DNA of 64,000 bases from Anaerosporobacter mobilis DSM 15930 (GTDB lineage Bacteria; Bacillota; Clostridia; Lachnospirales; Lachnospiraceae): contig NZ_FRCP01000009.1 in NCBI RefSeq assembly GCF_900142955.1, positions 62,001 through 126,000 of the forward strand, in the 5' to 3' direction. Every line of letters begins with the position of its first letter. Position 1 is the first letter of the stretch. A model generated the notes under the pieces. That model was not told the origin of the DNA. It made no database searches and saw only the letters and a list, made by a program, of their open reading frames with translations. Below are positions 8,830 to 16,992 of the stretch, one piece after another. A program made the translations under genes and the position numbers.

Positions 8830-10644
8830 ATGAGAAATCAAGAAAATCCACAGAAGGAAGACCTTAATTCTCTTAATTCAATATTTGAGAAGGTAGCTGA
8901 AAGATTTCCAGATAGAATTGCTGTAACTGATAGTAACATCGAGCTTACATATAAGGAACTATCCCATAAATCTTCAACTCTCGCGAAATATTTAATTCAC
9001 AAGGGAGTAAAAAGTGGCGAGTTGCTATGCATCTATACAACTCGGAATGTAAATATGATTATTGGTATATTAGGAATCTTAAAGGCGGGGGCTACCTATA
9101 TACCAATCGATCCGAAATATCCTTCTCAACGTATCAAAGATATATTTGATATTTCAGGTGCTACATTCTGTGTTAGTGATTCTAAGATGGACTTGCGTTA
9201 TATAAGTTGTATAAATATCTTATTGGATTGTATACCAGAGAGTGAAGTCAATGGTGATAAGCCTGTAAATCTTAATAACGAGAAGAGCTTGGCATATGTT
9301 ATTTTTACTTCTGGTTCGACAGGGAAGCCAAAAGGGGTAATGGTGGAACATAAATCAGTTATAAGGCTGTTTACCAAGACAGATGAAATCTTTCACTTTA
9401 ATGAACACACTGTTTGGAGTTTATTTCACTCCATTGCATTTGATTATTCAGTGTGGGAAATATGGGGAGCATTGCTGTTTGGTGGGAAGCTGGTAATTGT
9501 TCCAAGAAAGGTTGCATTAAATCCGGAATCTTTTTATAGTCTGATGAAAAAAGAAAAAATCTCAGTATTGAGTCTCACACCAACTGCATTTAGAAACTTT
9601 TGTTTGGCAGCTTTACGAAAAGAACAACGTAAACTGGAACAATTAGAATACATTGTGTTTGGGGGAGAAAAATTAGATTTTGAAATCTTAAATCCTTGGA
9701 TTAAAGAGTATGGAGATTCTATGCCTGTTTTGGTAAATATGTATGGGATTACAGAGGTAACCGTACATTCTACTTGGAAAATTATTTCTCATGCGGATGT
9801 TTGTAATAATACAAAAAGTTTAATCGGTAAGCCAATATCGGATTTACGAATTGAAATTGTTGATTCAGAGGGACAAAAAGTATCTAAAGGAAATGCTGGC
9901 CGTATGTTTATCAGTGGTGATGGAGTGGCAAGAGGTTACTTAAATAGAGAAGAATTAACAACGGAGAGGTTCTTTACCAGGACAGGGCAGGATGGAGAAC
10001 CAATAAGGTGGTTTGATACAGGTGATATAGCAGTCGAAATTTCTGAAAATGAGTTTGAGTATATCGGAAGAAACGATCGACAAGTGAAGATTAGCGGATA
10101 TCGCGTTGAACTGGAGGAAATTGAGTATTATTTGAAACAATTTAAAGGCGTAACGGATTGTGTTATTGTTGAAAATGACCAGGGGGAAAATGGTGTTCGT
10201 CTTAGAGCATTTATCATATTGGATAATAAGGAAAATAAAGAATCCATTCTCAAGGAATTGAGAAAATATGCGGCAGAAAAGCTTCCTAAATATATGTGTC
10301 CATCAACTTATACGGTTGTGGATAAATTTCCAATGAATATAAATGGGAAATTTAGTATAAGTGAACTACAGATGATACAGGAACCGAAAAAAGACAATGA
10401 TATATCTGGACTGAAAACAAAAGAAATTATTTACAATATATGGAGTGATATCTTGGGAGAAAATGAAATTGATGAAAAAGATAGTTTCTTCTATCTAGGT
10501 GGAACTTCATTCATGATGATAAGAATGATGAAAAAAATTATGGAAATATTTAATATAGATATTGGTCTTGATGATATTGATGAAATAACCATTAATAGTC
10601 TAGAAGCAGTGATAGAAAGAAACAGTGATAGAAAGAAGCAATAG
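8830..10644 (+). CDS. stand-alone NRPS adenylation-PCP didomain protein 2
   Basis: A 604-residue protein built like the previous one: A3 FTSGSTGKPKG, A4 FDYSVWEIW, A5 NMYGITEVTVHS, A7 FDTGD, A8 VKISGYRVELEEIE, A10 NINGKFS, then a PCP with the canonical FYLGGTSFMMIRM (Ser attachment). The pocket code read by eye is D-Y-W-S-V-G-M-V-H-K, close to the known threonine code D-F-W-N-I-G-M-V-H-K, so a Thr-like beta-hydroxy amino acid is the best guess. No condensation or release domain. GAAAGAGGGTG precedes the ATG; the 132-base gap before it holds no clear terminator. Confidence 0.9.
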   Translation: MRNQENPQKEDLNSLNSIFEKVAERFPDRIAVTDSNIELTYKELSHKSSTLAKYLIHKGVKSGELLCIYTTRNVNMIIGILGILKAGATYIPIDPKYPSQRIKDIFDISGATFCVSDSKMDLRYISCINILLDCIPESEVNGDKPVNLNNEKSLAYVIFTSGSTGKPKGVMVEHKSVIRLFTKTDEIFHFNEHTVWSLFHSIAFDYSVWEIWGALLFGGKLVIVPRKVALNPESFYSLMKKEKISVLSLTPTAFRNFCLAALRKEQRKLEQLEYIVFGGEKLDFEILNPWIKEYGDSMPVLVNMYGITEVTVHSTWKIISHADVCNNTKSLIGKPISDLRIEIVDSEGQKVSKGNAGRMFISGDGVARGYLNREELTTERFFTRTGQDGEPIRWFDTGDIAVEISENEFEYIGRNDRQVKISGYRVELEEIEYYLKQFKGVTDCVIVENDQGENGVRLRAFIILDNKENKESILKELRKYAAEKLPKYMCPSTYTVVDKFPMNINGKFSISELQMIQEPKKDNDISGLKTKEIIYNIWSDILGENEIDEKDSFFYLGGTSFMMIRMMKKIMEIFNIDIGLDDIDEITINSLEAVIERNSDRKKQ

Positions 10645-10681
10645 CAAAAAAATGTTTTATTATAATAGATAAGGAAATAAT

Positions 10682-11914
10682 ATGAATAAAATTATTGATA
10701 AAAAAAAAGAAATGGAACCCCAGAAGATTGAGTCACTTAAGAAACTAATATCTATCCTGACATCCTATCTTAAATTATTTCGTGTGGAGTCTCAACATAT
10801 AAAATTATATACTTGTTTAAGTAAACTGGATGAAATTAAGAAACAATGTGATGAAACCAAATGCAATCAAGTTCTACAAATAATCTCAGCAAAAATGTAT
10901 ATTCATGCGCCTACTTTCACCATTTTGAAACCAAAGGGTACCAATTGTATTGATGTTGCGATTAATCGGGTATTAAAATTTGATTATGCTGAATGGTCAT
11001 ATTTGTCACAGTATAATGAGGTTGAATTGAAACTTGATTTGGAAAAGGTCGTCTCTGCATTATCTCCCATGGGATGGGATCAAGTTGATCTAACAACACA
11101 GAGCGGTGTTAGATTTACGGCATATTATAAAGGAGAACCAGTAAATGATACCATTGTCTTTGTCGCACCATGTGGGATGCCGGTAGAAGCATTCTCTCTT
11201 GCACTTGAAAAGTTACACGAGAAATATTTTGTAATGACATGGGAGAATCCGTTTCTATTTCATTCGAAAATCCCAGGTAGAGAATGGTCAATGACAGATG
11301 ATATTCAATGTATTAAAGAAATGATGCGATATTTTAAACGTTCAAATATACATCTTATTGGAGTTTGCGGTGGTGTGCCGATTGCAATTGTAGCTGCTGC
11401 GGAACTTAAAGAGCAAGTAGTTACACTTAGCAGTTGCCATGGGGATATATATATGGGTATAGATTCTCCTATGACTTCATATAAAAAACAGTTTTTGAGT
11501 TTCCTACAATCTTCTTTACAAAATGAAACGATAGCCAGAGAAATTTATGAATTGCTATTAGATCCAGCACTTTTATTCGGTGTTTCGGATACACTGGCAC
11601 CTTATATTATTTATCAATATTTAAGTTTTGAATTGTATATGAGGTATGCAAGCATTAATTCTGTACTTATGACATTTGATTTAAGTGACTATTTAGATGA
11701 GCTAAATTGCCACTTTTTAATTATATCAAGTGAAGACGATAGAATAGCACATCCGGGTGTTTCAAAGCTGTTAAGTGAAAAAGTTAAGTATTCCGTCTTG
11801 TGGATGCGGCCTCATGCTGAACATCATAATGTAATCGCAGGGGATGCCGAAGTATATGAAAAAATTATGAGTAGTATTGAGTACTACAAATCATTAGACT
11901 TAAAAAATCGTTAG
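10682..11914 (+). CDS. alpha/beta hydrolase with Cys nucleophile (PhaC/thioesterase-like)
   Basis: A 410-residue protein whose C-terminal two thirds form an alpha/beta hydrolase. The nucleophile elbow reads GVCGG with Cys229 where Ser is usual; the acid is in SSEDDRIAHPG (about 352) and the His in HAEHHN (378-382). Cys nucleophiles of this kind occur in polyhydroxyalkanoate synthases and in a few non-ribosomal thioesterases. The first about 150 residues are a helical region without a recognised domain. It is the last gene of the cluster and is the only candidate release or cyclising enzyme (inference). AAGGAAATAAT precedes the ATG. Confidence 0.7.
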   Translation: MNKIIDKKKEMEPQKIESLKKLISILTSYLKLFRVESQHIKLYTCLSKLDEIKKQCDETKCNQVLQIISAKMYIHAPTFTILKPKGTNCIDVAINRVLKFDYAEWSYLSQYNEVELKLDLEKVVSALSPMGWDQVDLTTQSGVRFTAYYKGEPVNDTIVFVAPCGMPVEAFSLALEKLHEKYFVMTWENPFLFHSKIPGREWSMTDDIQCIKEMMRYFKRSNIHLIGVCGGVPIAIVAAAELKEQVVTLSSCHGDIYMGIDSPMTSYKKQFLSFLQSSLQNETIAREIYELLLDPALLFGVSDTLAPYIIYQYLSFELYMRYASINSVLMTFDLSDYLDELNCHFLIISSEDDRIAHPGVSKLLSEKVKYSVLWMRPHAEHHNVIAGDAEVYEKIMSSIEYYKSLDLKNR

Positions 11915-12006
11915 AGATAATATGTAAATCTAACCGATAGAAGCACTGATTTAATTTCGTTGCAATGTGTGAACGCACCCTCTTATTTTGAGGTACAATG
12001 GTCTCG

Positions 12007-12036
12007 GAGCAGTGTCATTTGAAGAATGCACTGCTC
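12007..12036. repeat. inverted repeat (stem-loop)
   Basis: GAGCAGTG pairs with CACTGCTC, and the stem continues as CATT/AATG past a single bulged T, with a 5-base loop. It lies 93 bases after the cluster's last stop. A terminator role is possible, but no T-run follows. Confidence 0.5.
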
Positions 12037-12118
12037 TATTATCTGCACTGAATATAATACTTCTCCTAAGAATTACATCACCTTTTGTCATTTTACAATT
12101 CTCATAGAAAACCTAAGC

Positions 12119-12144
12119 GACTACACGAGATATATAGTGTAGTC
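12119..12144. repeat. 8-bp perfect inverted repeat
   Basis: GACTACAC and GTGTAGTC flank a 10-base loop, just upstream of the promoter at 12163. It could be an operator for the AraC-type regulator encoded downstream, or a stem-loop in the preceding transcript. Confidence 0.4.
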
Positions 12145-12162
12145 TATCATATGCAATTTACC

Positions 12163-12191
12163 TTGTGATATACGGATAAACGAAGTATAAT
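12163..12191 (+). promoter_or_regulatory. sigma-A-type promoter for the AraC gene
   Basis: TTGTGA, a 17-base spacer and TATAAT. The predicted start would give a leader of about 125 bases before the ATG at 12323. Confidence 0.6.
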
Positions 12192-12322
12192 ATTGGAAGA
12201 GGTGTTACCATGTAATACTTTACAACGAAAGAAGCCACCGAAAAACGGGGCATATTCTAATTATTATGATTTAAGTAACAATACTATAAACTGCATAATA
12301 AAACGAAAGAGAGGGATTCACT

Positions 12323-13144
12323 ATGTACTTTCATTGTGACAGCGACTTTAACGCAAGTCCACCACATGCCTTGTTAAAGAAATATGTTCTTTACTATAAT
12401 GTAGTATTTCCCAAGCAAAATATGTTTGCAGAACACTATACACTTATGCCTAACGCCTGTGGCACATTGTCTATTGCCTACAATGGAAATGATGTTTTAA
12501 CCGAACTATGGGGCGCTTCTGCAACGCCTAATTTGCTTGGTGGCGAACCCAATCAATACCTTGTTATTCTATTAATTCAGCTTTCACCGTATGGATTATA
12601 TCAATTAACTAATTTTCATCAAGCCGAATTTACGGACAAGCGCATATCATTAAAAGATGTTGATAAAGAACTTTCAACCTTGCTCTGTCAGGCTTTTGAA
12701 ACTGCCAACAACATCACGGAGTTATTTTGCATGTGTGATCGGATTTTATATCGTCGCATGGAAAACAACGTAGTTTCGAATGCTCTGTTCGTTGCTACAA
12801 ATACAATTATGGATAGTCATGGACAAATATTTGTTACAGAGCTTGCCAGAAAAGTGGGGTATAGTGACCGGCAATTAAATCGCTTATTCTTAATGCAAAT
12901 TGGCATGAATGTTAAGGGGTATACTCGACTTACCCGCTTTAACTATGTGTTGAAACACATGCACCAATCGCCATGTTTCTTCTCGACTCTTGCACAACAG
13001 GCAGGGTATTTCGATCAATCCCATTTTGATAAAGATTTTAGAGCGATTAGTGGTGTTAGTCCGAAAACATATCTTGAAAAAATGTCGGATTTTTACTATG
13101 ATGGAACTGAGTTATTTAATACAATATCCCAAAAGGAGGATTAA
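12323..13144 (+). CDS. AraC-family transcriptional regulator
   Basis: A 273-residue regulator. The C-terminal about 100 residues hold the double helix-turn-helix: first HTH in VTELARKVGYSDRQLNRLF, second in LAQQAGYFDQSHFDKDFR, ending with the GVSPKTYL signature. The N-terminal about 160 residues are a ligand-sensing region without close resemblance to the AraC cupin that can be seen by eye; it has the HALLKKYVLYY start of DUF6597-type regulators. It is 3 bases upstream of the glyoxalase-like gene and probably controls that operon. Confidence 0.88.
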   Translation: MYFHCDSDFNASPPHALLKKYVLYYNVVFPKQNMFAEHYTLMPNACGTLSIAYNGNDVLTELWGASATPNLLGGEPNQYLVILLIQLSPYGLYQLTNFHQAEFTDKRISLKDVDKELSTLLCQAFETANNITELFCMCDRILYRRMENNVVSNALFVATNTIMDSHGQIFVTELARKVGYSDRQLNRLFLMQIGMNVKGYTRLTRFNYVLKHMHQSPCFFSTLAQQAGYFDQSHFDKDFRAISGVSPKTYLEKMSDFYYDGTELFNTISQKED

Positions 13145-13147
13145 ACA

Positions 13148-13603
13148 ATGAAATATCAAGGATGTTTATTAGCAGTTAAAGATATGGCAGTATCAAAGGA
13201 TTTTTATGAAAATGTACTTCATCAGAAAGTTCAAATGGATATCGGCGCACACGTTATATTTGAGGGGATATCTTTGCAACAAGGGTATGCTGAATTGATA
13301 GGTGTTCCAGCTGATAGTGTTAAGGAAAAAGCACACAATTTCCAAACTTACTTTGAAGTAGAAAATTTAGATGAGGTATATTCCGAACTAAAGCAGCGGT
13401 CTGATGTACTCTGGGTACATGAAATAAAAGAATATCCATGGGGGCAACGCGATCTTCGCGTATATGATCCGGACAAGCATATTGTGGAAATTGCAGAGGA
13501 TATGGGAACAGTTATCAAGCGTTTTATAAGTCAGGGCATGACGATTGATGAAGTTGCTGCACGTACTATGTTTCCTGTTGAAGCTGTAAAACTGTATGTA
13601 TAG
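13148..13603 (+). CDS. glyoxalase/bleomycin-resistance-fold protein, paralogue of the gene at 3-491
   Basis: A 151-residue vicinal-oxygen-chelate protein: VKDMAVSKDFYENVL at the N-terminus, YPWGQRDLRVYDPD and HIVEIAED near residue 115, then a C-terminal extension IKRFISQGMTIDEVA that matches the protein at 3-491. AAAGGAGG is 8 bases before the ATG. It is in an operon with the AraC gene; such pairs often act in inducible detoxification or drug binding (inference). Confidence 0.8.
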   Translation: MKYQGCLLAVKDMAVSKDFYENVLHQKVQMDIGAHVIFEGISLQQGYAELIGVPADSVKEKAHNFQTYFEVENLDEVYSELKQRSDVLWVHEIKEYPWGQRDLRVYDPDKHIVEIAEDMGTVIKRFISQGMTIDEVAARTMFPVEAVKLYV

Positions 13604-13655
13604 TAACTGGATTATCATTATAGGGATAAATAAGTAGCAACGCTACTATTCCTTT

Positions 13656-13701
13656 ATATCGTTTGGAACAGGAATTGTACGTCTGTTGTTCCAAACGATA
13701 T
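13656..13701. repeat. 15-bp perfect inverted repeat
   Basis: ATATCGTTTGGAACA at 13656-13670 and its exact reverse complement at 13687-13701, with a 16-base loop. It lies between the glyoxalase-like gene and the radical SAM gene. No T-run follows, so it may be a stem-loop attenuator, an operator or a processed mRNA end. A smaller hairpin, AGTAGC/GCTACT, is at 13633-13647. Confidence 0.6.
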
Positions 13702-13730
13702 CTAACGTTTGATATAAGGAGAATATTATT

Positions 13731-14591
13731 TTGAAATATATTGAATATAAAACAGAAGAAGCTATGCATGAAATTAATATGAAATCACTCCCCTATAAAT
13801 ATGATTTAAATATTTATAGGGGTTGTACGCATGAATGCAAATATTGTTATGCATACTATAGCCAAAAATCTTTAAGGGATCTTGGTGAAGCGAATGATAT
13901 TATAGTTAAAACGAATATAGTAGAAGTTCTTGAACGCGAACTTGCTGCTCCTACGTGGGAAAGAAAAGTGGTTAACATTGGTGGGGTTTGTGATAGCTAC
14001 CAACAATGTGAGGCTAATTATAAATATATGCCTGATATTCTTCGCTTAATGATAAAATATAAAACACCAGTTATAATTAGTACTAAATCAGATCTAATAT
14101 TACGAGACATAGATCTAATTGATGAGCTGGCAAGCGTTACATATGTTAATATTCCGGTTTGTATAACAACGGTTGACCCCAATATATCAAAGAAAGTTGA
14201 ACCAGGTGCTGTATCGCCGGAAAAAAGATTTGAAGTATTGAAAGAGCTTTCAAAAACGAAAGCTTATACTGGCTTTCATGTTATGCCAATTATACCAATA
14301 TTAGCTGACGATAATGAAACATTAGAAACAATGTGCAAATGGGCAAAAGAGGCAGAAGTAACTTATATGCTTACTGGTATACTTTATATGTCAGGTGGAA
14401 TCAGAAAAAGATTTATGAACTTCATTAAGGAAGAGTTTCCGGAACATTATGATGCTTTTAATAAATTATACCCTAAAGGTGCCGCAGACCCTGAATATAA
14501 AAGTAATTTACACGAAAGATTTAATATATTAAAAGAAAAATATAATATTAATACTTCTTATGCTAAGTTTTTGCCTAAAAATCATAAATAA
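13731..14591 (+). CDS. radical SAM protein, spore-photoproduct-lyase-like (SPL) family
   Basis: A 286-residue TIM-barrel radical SAM protein. The iron-sulfur motif is C32-x3-C36-x2-C39 (RGCTHECKYCY) and the GGVCDSYQ strand follows. This arrangement, with RGC-x-H at the N-terminus, is that of the SPL/Rv2578c-like DNA-repair-photolyase group (COG1533), most of whose members have no proven substrate. The start is TTG at 13731, 9 bases after AAGGAG. It stands alone between the glyoxalase-like operon and two terminators. Confidence 0.82.
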   Translation: MKYIEYKTEEAMHEINMKSLPYKYDLNIYRGCTHECKYCYAYYSQKSLRDLGEANDIIVKTNIVEVLERELAAPTWERKVVNIGGVCDSYQQCEANYKYMPDILRLMIKYKTPVIISTKSDLILRDIDLIDELASVTYVNIPVCITTVDPNISKKVEPGAVSPEKRFEVLKELSKTKAYTGFHVMPIIPILADDNETLETMCKWAKEAEVTYMLTGILYMSGGIRKRFMNFIKEEFPEHYDAFNKLYPKGAADPEYKSNLHERFNILKEKYNINTSYAKFLPKNHK

Positions 14592-14662
14592 GGCAGTATC
14601 AATAAGATTGGTATCTTAATCTTTGTCCTGGGCATAAATAAATTTGGAGTAAGAGGCTAAGG

Positions 14663-14694
14663 CTTTAGCATCACTTGTAGATGCTAAAGTTTTT
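14663..14694 (+). terminator. intrinsic terminator after the radical SAM gene
   Basis: CTTTAGCATC and GATGCTAAAG form a 10-bp stem with a 7-base loop, followed by TTTTT. Confidence 0.8.
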
Positions 14695-14712
14695 GAGGTT
14701 ATAAGTGTATGG

Positions 14713-14746
14713 AAGGCAAGCTGAAAAATTTTTGGTTTGCCTTTTT
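14713..14746 (+). terminator. second hairpin with T-run
   Basis: AGGCAA and TTGCCT, with an inner AAAAATTTTT self-complementary stretch, followed by TTTT. It lies close behind the first terminator. Confidence 0.5.
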
Positions 14747-14804
14747 CGCGTTCGTTAATATTTTGGTTTTGGTGTATAGTAATAAATAGACTTTTTTTAA
14801 CGTA

Positions 14805-14833
14805 TTTACTCTTTAACTGTAATTAGATATAAT
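14805..14833 (+). promoter_or_regulatory. promoter of the two-component operon
   Basis: TTTACT, a 17-base spacer and TATAAT, about 50 bases before the ATG at 14884. Confidence 0.6.
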
Positions 14834-14883
14834 TGGATATAGGTATAAAATATTGAGAAAAGTCATTTAGAGGATACGAGTAT

Positions 14884-15588
14884 ATGAAGTATGATTGCAT
14901 AGTTATAGATGATGAATTAGATATTGCCAAGACTACGGCGGAATATTTTGAAATGTTCGGTATTAAGACTACATATGCTACAGAATATGAGGAGGGAATG
15001 AAATTATTTAAGGAGAATGAAGTTTCATTACTTATATTGGATATTAATCTGAGAGAACGCTCCGGGTTTAATTTCTGTAAAAGCATACGTGAGGAATCGG
15101 ATATTCCAATATTGTTTATTAGTGCAAGGGATAGCGAAGGAGACATATTAACAGGACTTAATATTGGGGGAGATGATTATATTATTAAACCATTTACCTT
15201 AAATATTTTACTGGCTAAGGCTAAGACCATGCTAAAACGTTACCAAACCTATATTAGTATGAATAAGGAAGAACCGATAGTTTCATCGGTTCCTGCGCAC
15301 ATCACCCTTGATCATAATTACCGGCAGGTCAGTGTAAATGGAGAGATAGTGAAATTTAAGAATCAGGAATTTCGGCTACTGGCATATTTGATTAAACATT
15401 GTAACCGTGTCATTTCGAAAGAGGAATTGTTTGAGAAGGTATGGGAGGATGTATATGTAAGTGATGTTACGTTAAATGTCCATATTCGTCGCATTCGTGA
15501 GAAAATTGAAAAAGATCCGAAGAATCCTAAGTACATAAAGACAATCTGGGGTGTGGGATATGTGTTCGAAGTAAAGGTACCTACTTAA
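14884..15588 (+). CDS. OmpR/PhoB-family response regulator
   Basis: A 234-residue regulator with a receiver domain (1-120; phosphoacceptor Asp53 in LLILDINL, acidic pair DDE near 9-11, Lys in IIKPF near 103) and a C-terminal winged helix (about 135-230; RLLAYLIKHCNRVISKEEL, VSDVTLNVHIRRIREKI). It is followed one base later by the sensor kinase. The convergent ABC exporter operon at 16993-22266 is the likely target, as in BceRS-AB and VirRS-type modules (inference). Confidence 0.93.
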   Translation: MKYDCIVIDDELDIAKTTAEYFEMFGIKTTYATEYEEGMKLFKENEVSLLILDINLRERSGFNFCKSIREESDIPILFISARDSEGDILTGLNIGGDDYIIKPFTLNILLAKAKTMLKRYQTYISMNKEEPIVSSVPAHITLDHNYRQVSVNGEIVKFKNQEFRLLAYLIKHCNRVISKEELFEKVWEDVYVSDVTLNVHIRRIREKIEKDPKNPKYIKTIWGVGYVFEVKVPT

Positions 15589-15589
15589 T

Positions 15590-16849
15590 ATGAAAAAGAT
15601 AAAATATATTTTTATGAGTATGATAGCTGTGACCGTAATAGCTATAGTAGGAATTATTATTTTAGATGGACAGCAACTGGACTGTAGTAATGATGTGGTA
15701 GCCCTTAACCGTATAACAATTGAGGCGAGTAAGAACTTAGAGCATTTGGAAGATATGAATGTACAGCCAGATATAGGAGCTTTTGCAATCTATGATATAG
15801 ACGGGGATATGATATACAGTCATGGTTATAATGCCAAAACGATGGTAGAAGCAATAAAATATGCGAGTGCTATGCAGAATATTATCGTGGATCATACACT
15901 TCTTGGTACTGTAGTTCTTGCTCCAACTTATGAGAAGACGATATATAATTACCGAACAAAGATAAGTATCATTTTATGTTGTGTTTTGATAGTAATGTGG
16001 GGAATGGCTATCACATTCGCTTATTATATCAATCGATTAATCATAAGACCATTTGAAGAAATGAAGGAGTTTGCGAAAGAGATAGCGATAGGAAATCTAG
16101 AGATGGATCTCAAGATGGATAAGAAAAATATCTTTGGGATTTTTACGGAAAGTTTCGATATCATGCGTACGGAGTTGAAGAATGCCAGAGAGAAAGCAGA
16201 AAAAACAGAGAAAAGTAAAATGGAGCTAATTGCATCTATCAGCCATGATATTAAGACACCGATTACGTCTATATTGGTAGTATGTGAATTCTTAAGTGTA
16301 ATTATAAAGGATGAAGATCAACTCGCTAAGATTGTATCCATTTCCTCCAAGGCAGAGCAGATTAATCTTATGACAGCGGATTTGTTAAACAGTCAGCTTG
16401 AGGAATTAGGAGAGTTAAAAGTAACAATGGCTTCGGTCCTTAGCAGTGATATCAGTACTATGTTTATCGTTGCAGACACCCAGAACAAAATATTGAATTG
16501 TAAGCTGGAACATTGTATTGTTAAGGCTGATAAAGTGCGTATGCAGCAGGTTATTAATAACATTATTGATAATTCATATAAGTATGCAGATACCTCAATA
16601 TGGGTTGAAAGTAAAATTGTAGGCGACCGTTTGTTGATTCGCATAAAAGATATGGGAAATGGAGTACCAGAAGAAGAGATACATAAGATAAAAGAGAAAT
16701 ATTATCGTGCTAAGGGTACGGAAAACAAGCACGGCAGTGGACTTGGTCTTTACATAGTTCATGACCTTATGAATAAAATGGAAGGCAGCGTAACCTTTCG
16801 CAACGTTGAGGATGGATTTATTGTTAAACTAGAATTAGAATTAGCTTAA
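15590..16849 (+). CDS. membrane sensor histidine kinase
   Basis: A 419-residue kinase. Two membrane helices (about 5-25 and 125-148) flank a small extracytoplasmic loop of about 100 residues; HAMP follows (about 149-200), then HisKA with His219 in SISHDIKTP, and the HATPase with NNIIDNSYKYAD (N box), DMGNGVPEEE (G1) and HGSGLGLYIV (G2). It starts one base after the response-regulator stop, so the pair is co-transcribed. The sensor loop has no recognised domain; the signal is unknown, though cell-envelope or antimicrobial-peptide stress is plausible given the neighbouring transporter. Confidence 0.92.
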   Translation: MKKIKYIFMSMIAVTVIAIVGIIILDGQQLDCSNDVVALNRITIEASKNLEHLEDMNVQPDIGAFAIYDIDGDMIYSHGYNAKTMVEAIKYASAMQNIIVDHTLLGTVVLAPTYEKTIYNYRTKISIILCCVLIVMWGMAITFAYYINRLIIRPFEEMKEFAKEIAIGNLEMDLKMDKKNIFGIFTESFDIMRTELKNAREKAEKTEKSKMELIASISHDIKTPITSILVVCEFLSVIIKDEDQLAKIVSISSKAEQINLMTADLLNSQLEELGELKVTMASVLSSDISTMFIVADTQNKILNCKLEHCIVKADKVRMQQVINNIIDNSYKYADTSIWVESKIVGDRLLIRIKDMGNGVPEEEIHKIKEKYYRAKGTENKHGSGLGLYIVHDLMNKMEGSVTFRNVEDGFIVKLELELA

Positions 16850-16872
16850 TTTAAATATTGCATAACTTCTTT

Positions 16873-16920
16873 CGTATAGCCTCTGTCTTTTGTGAGTTTA
16901 CAAAGCACAGAGGCTATACG
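16873..16920. terminator. bidirectional stem between convergent operons
   Basis: A 14-bp perfect stem (CGTATAGCCTCTGT and its complement), extended by further imperfect pairing, sits between the kinase stop and the convergent beta-lactamase-like gene. Confidence 0.7.
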
Positions 16921-16992
16921 ATAAGAATTTGGATAGTTAACTAATTTTTCCACATTAATATTCGGTTGAAGTATGGATAAAATCGAAGTTTG

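Larger units (their letters stand above)
11915..12322 (+). other. intergenic region, cluster end to AraC gene
   Basis: A 408-base stretch without an ORF of note. It holds a stem-loop at 12007-12036 and a second at 12119-12144, and a good promoter at 12163-12191 for the AraC gene. No T-run follows either stem, so how cluster transcripts end is not clear. Confidence 0.6.

Noticed and set aside
6922..10644. Hidden condensation domain within the A-PCP proteins
   Set aside because: No HHxxxDG motif is present and the lengths are fully used by the A and PCP domains.
13731..14591. Radical SAM gene as part of the biosynthetic cluster
   Set aside because: It is separated by the AraC operon and promoter, has its own terminator, and belongs to the widespread SPL-like family.
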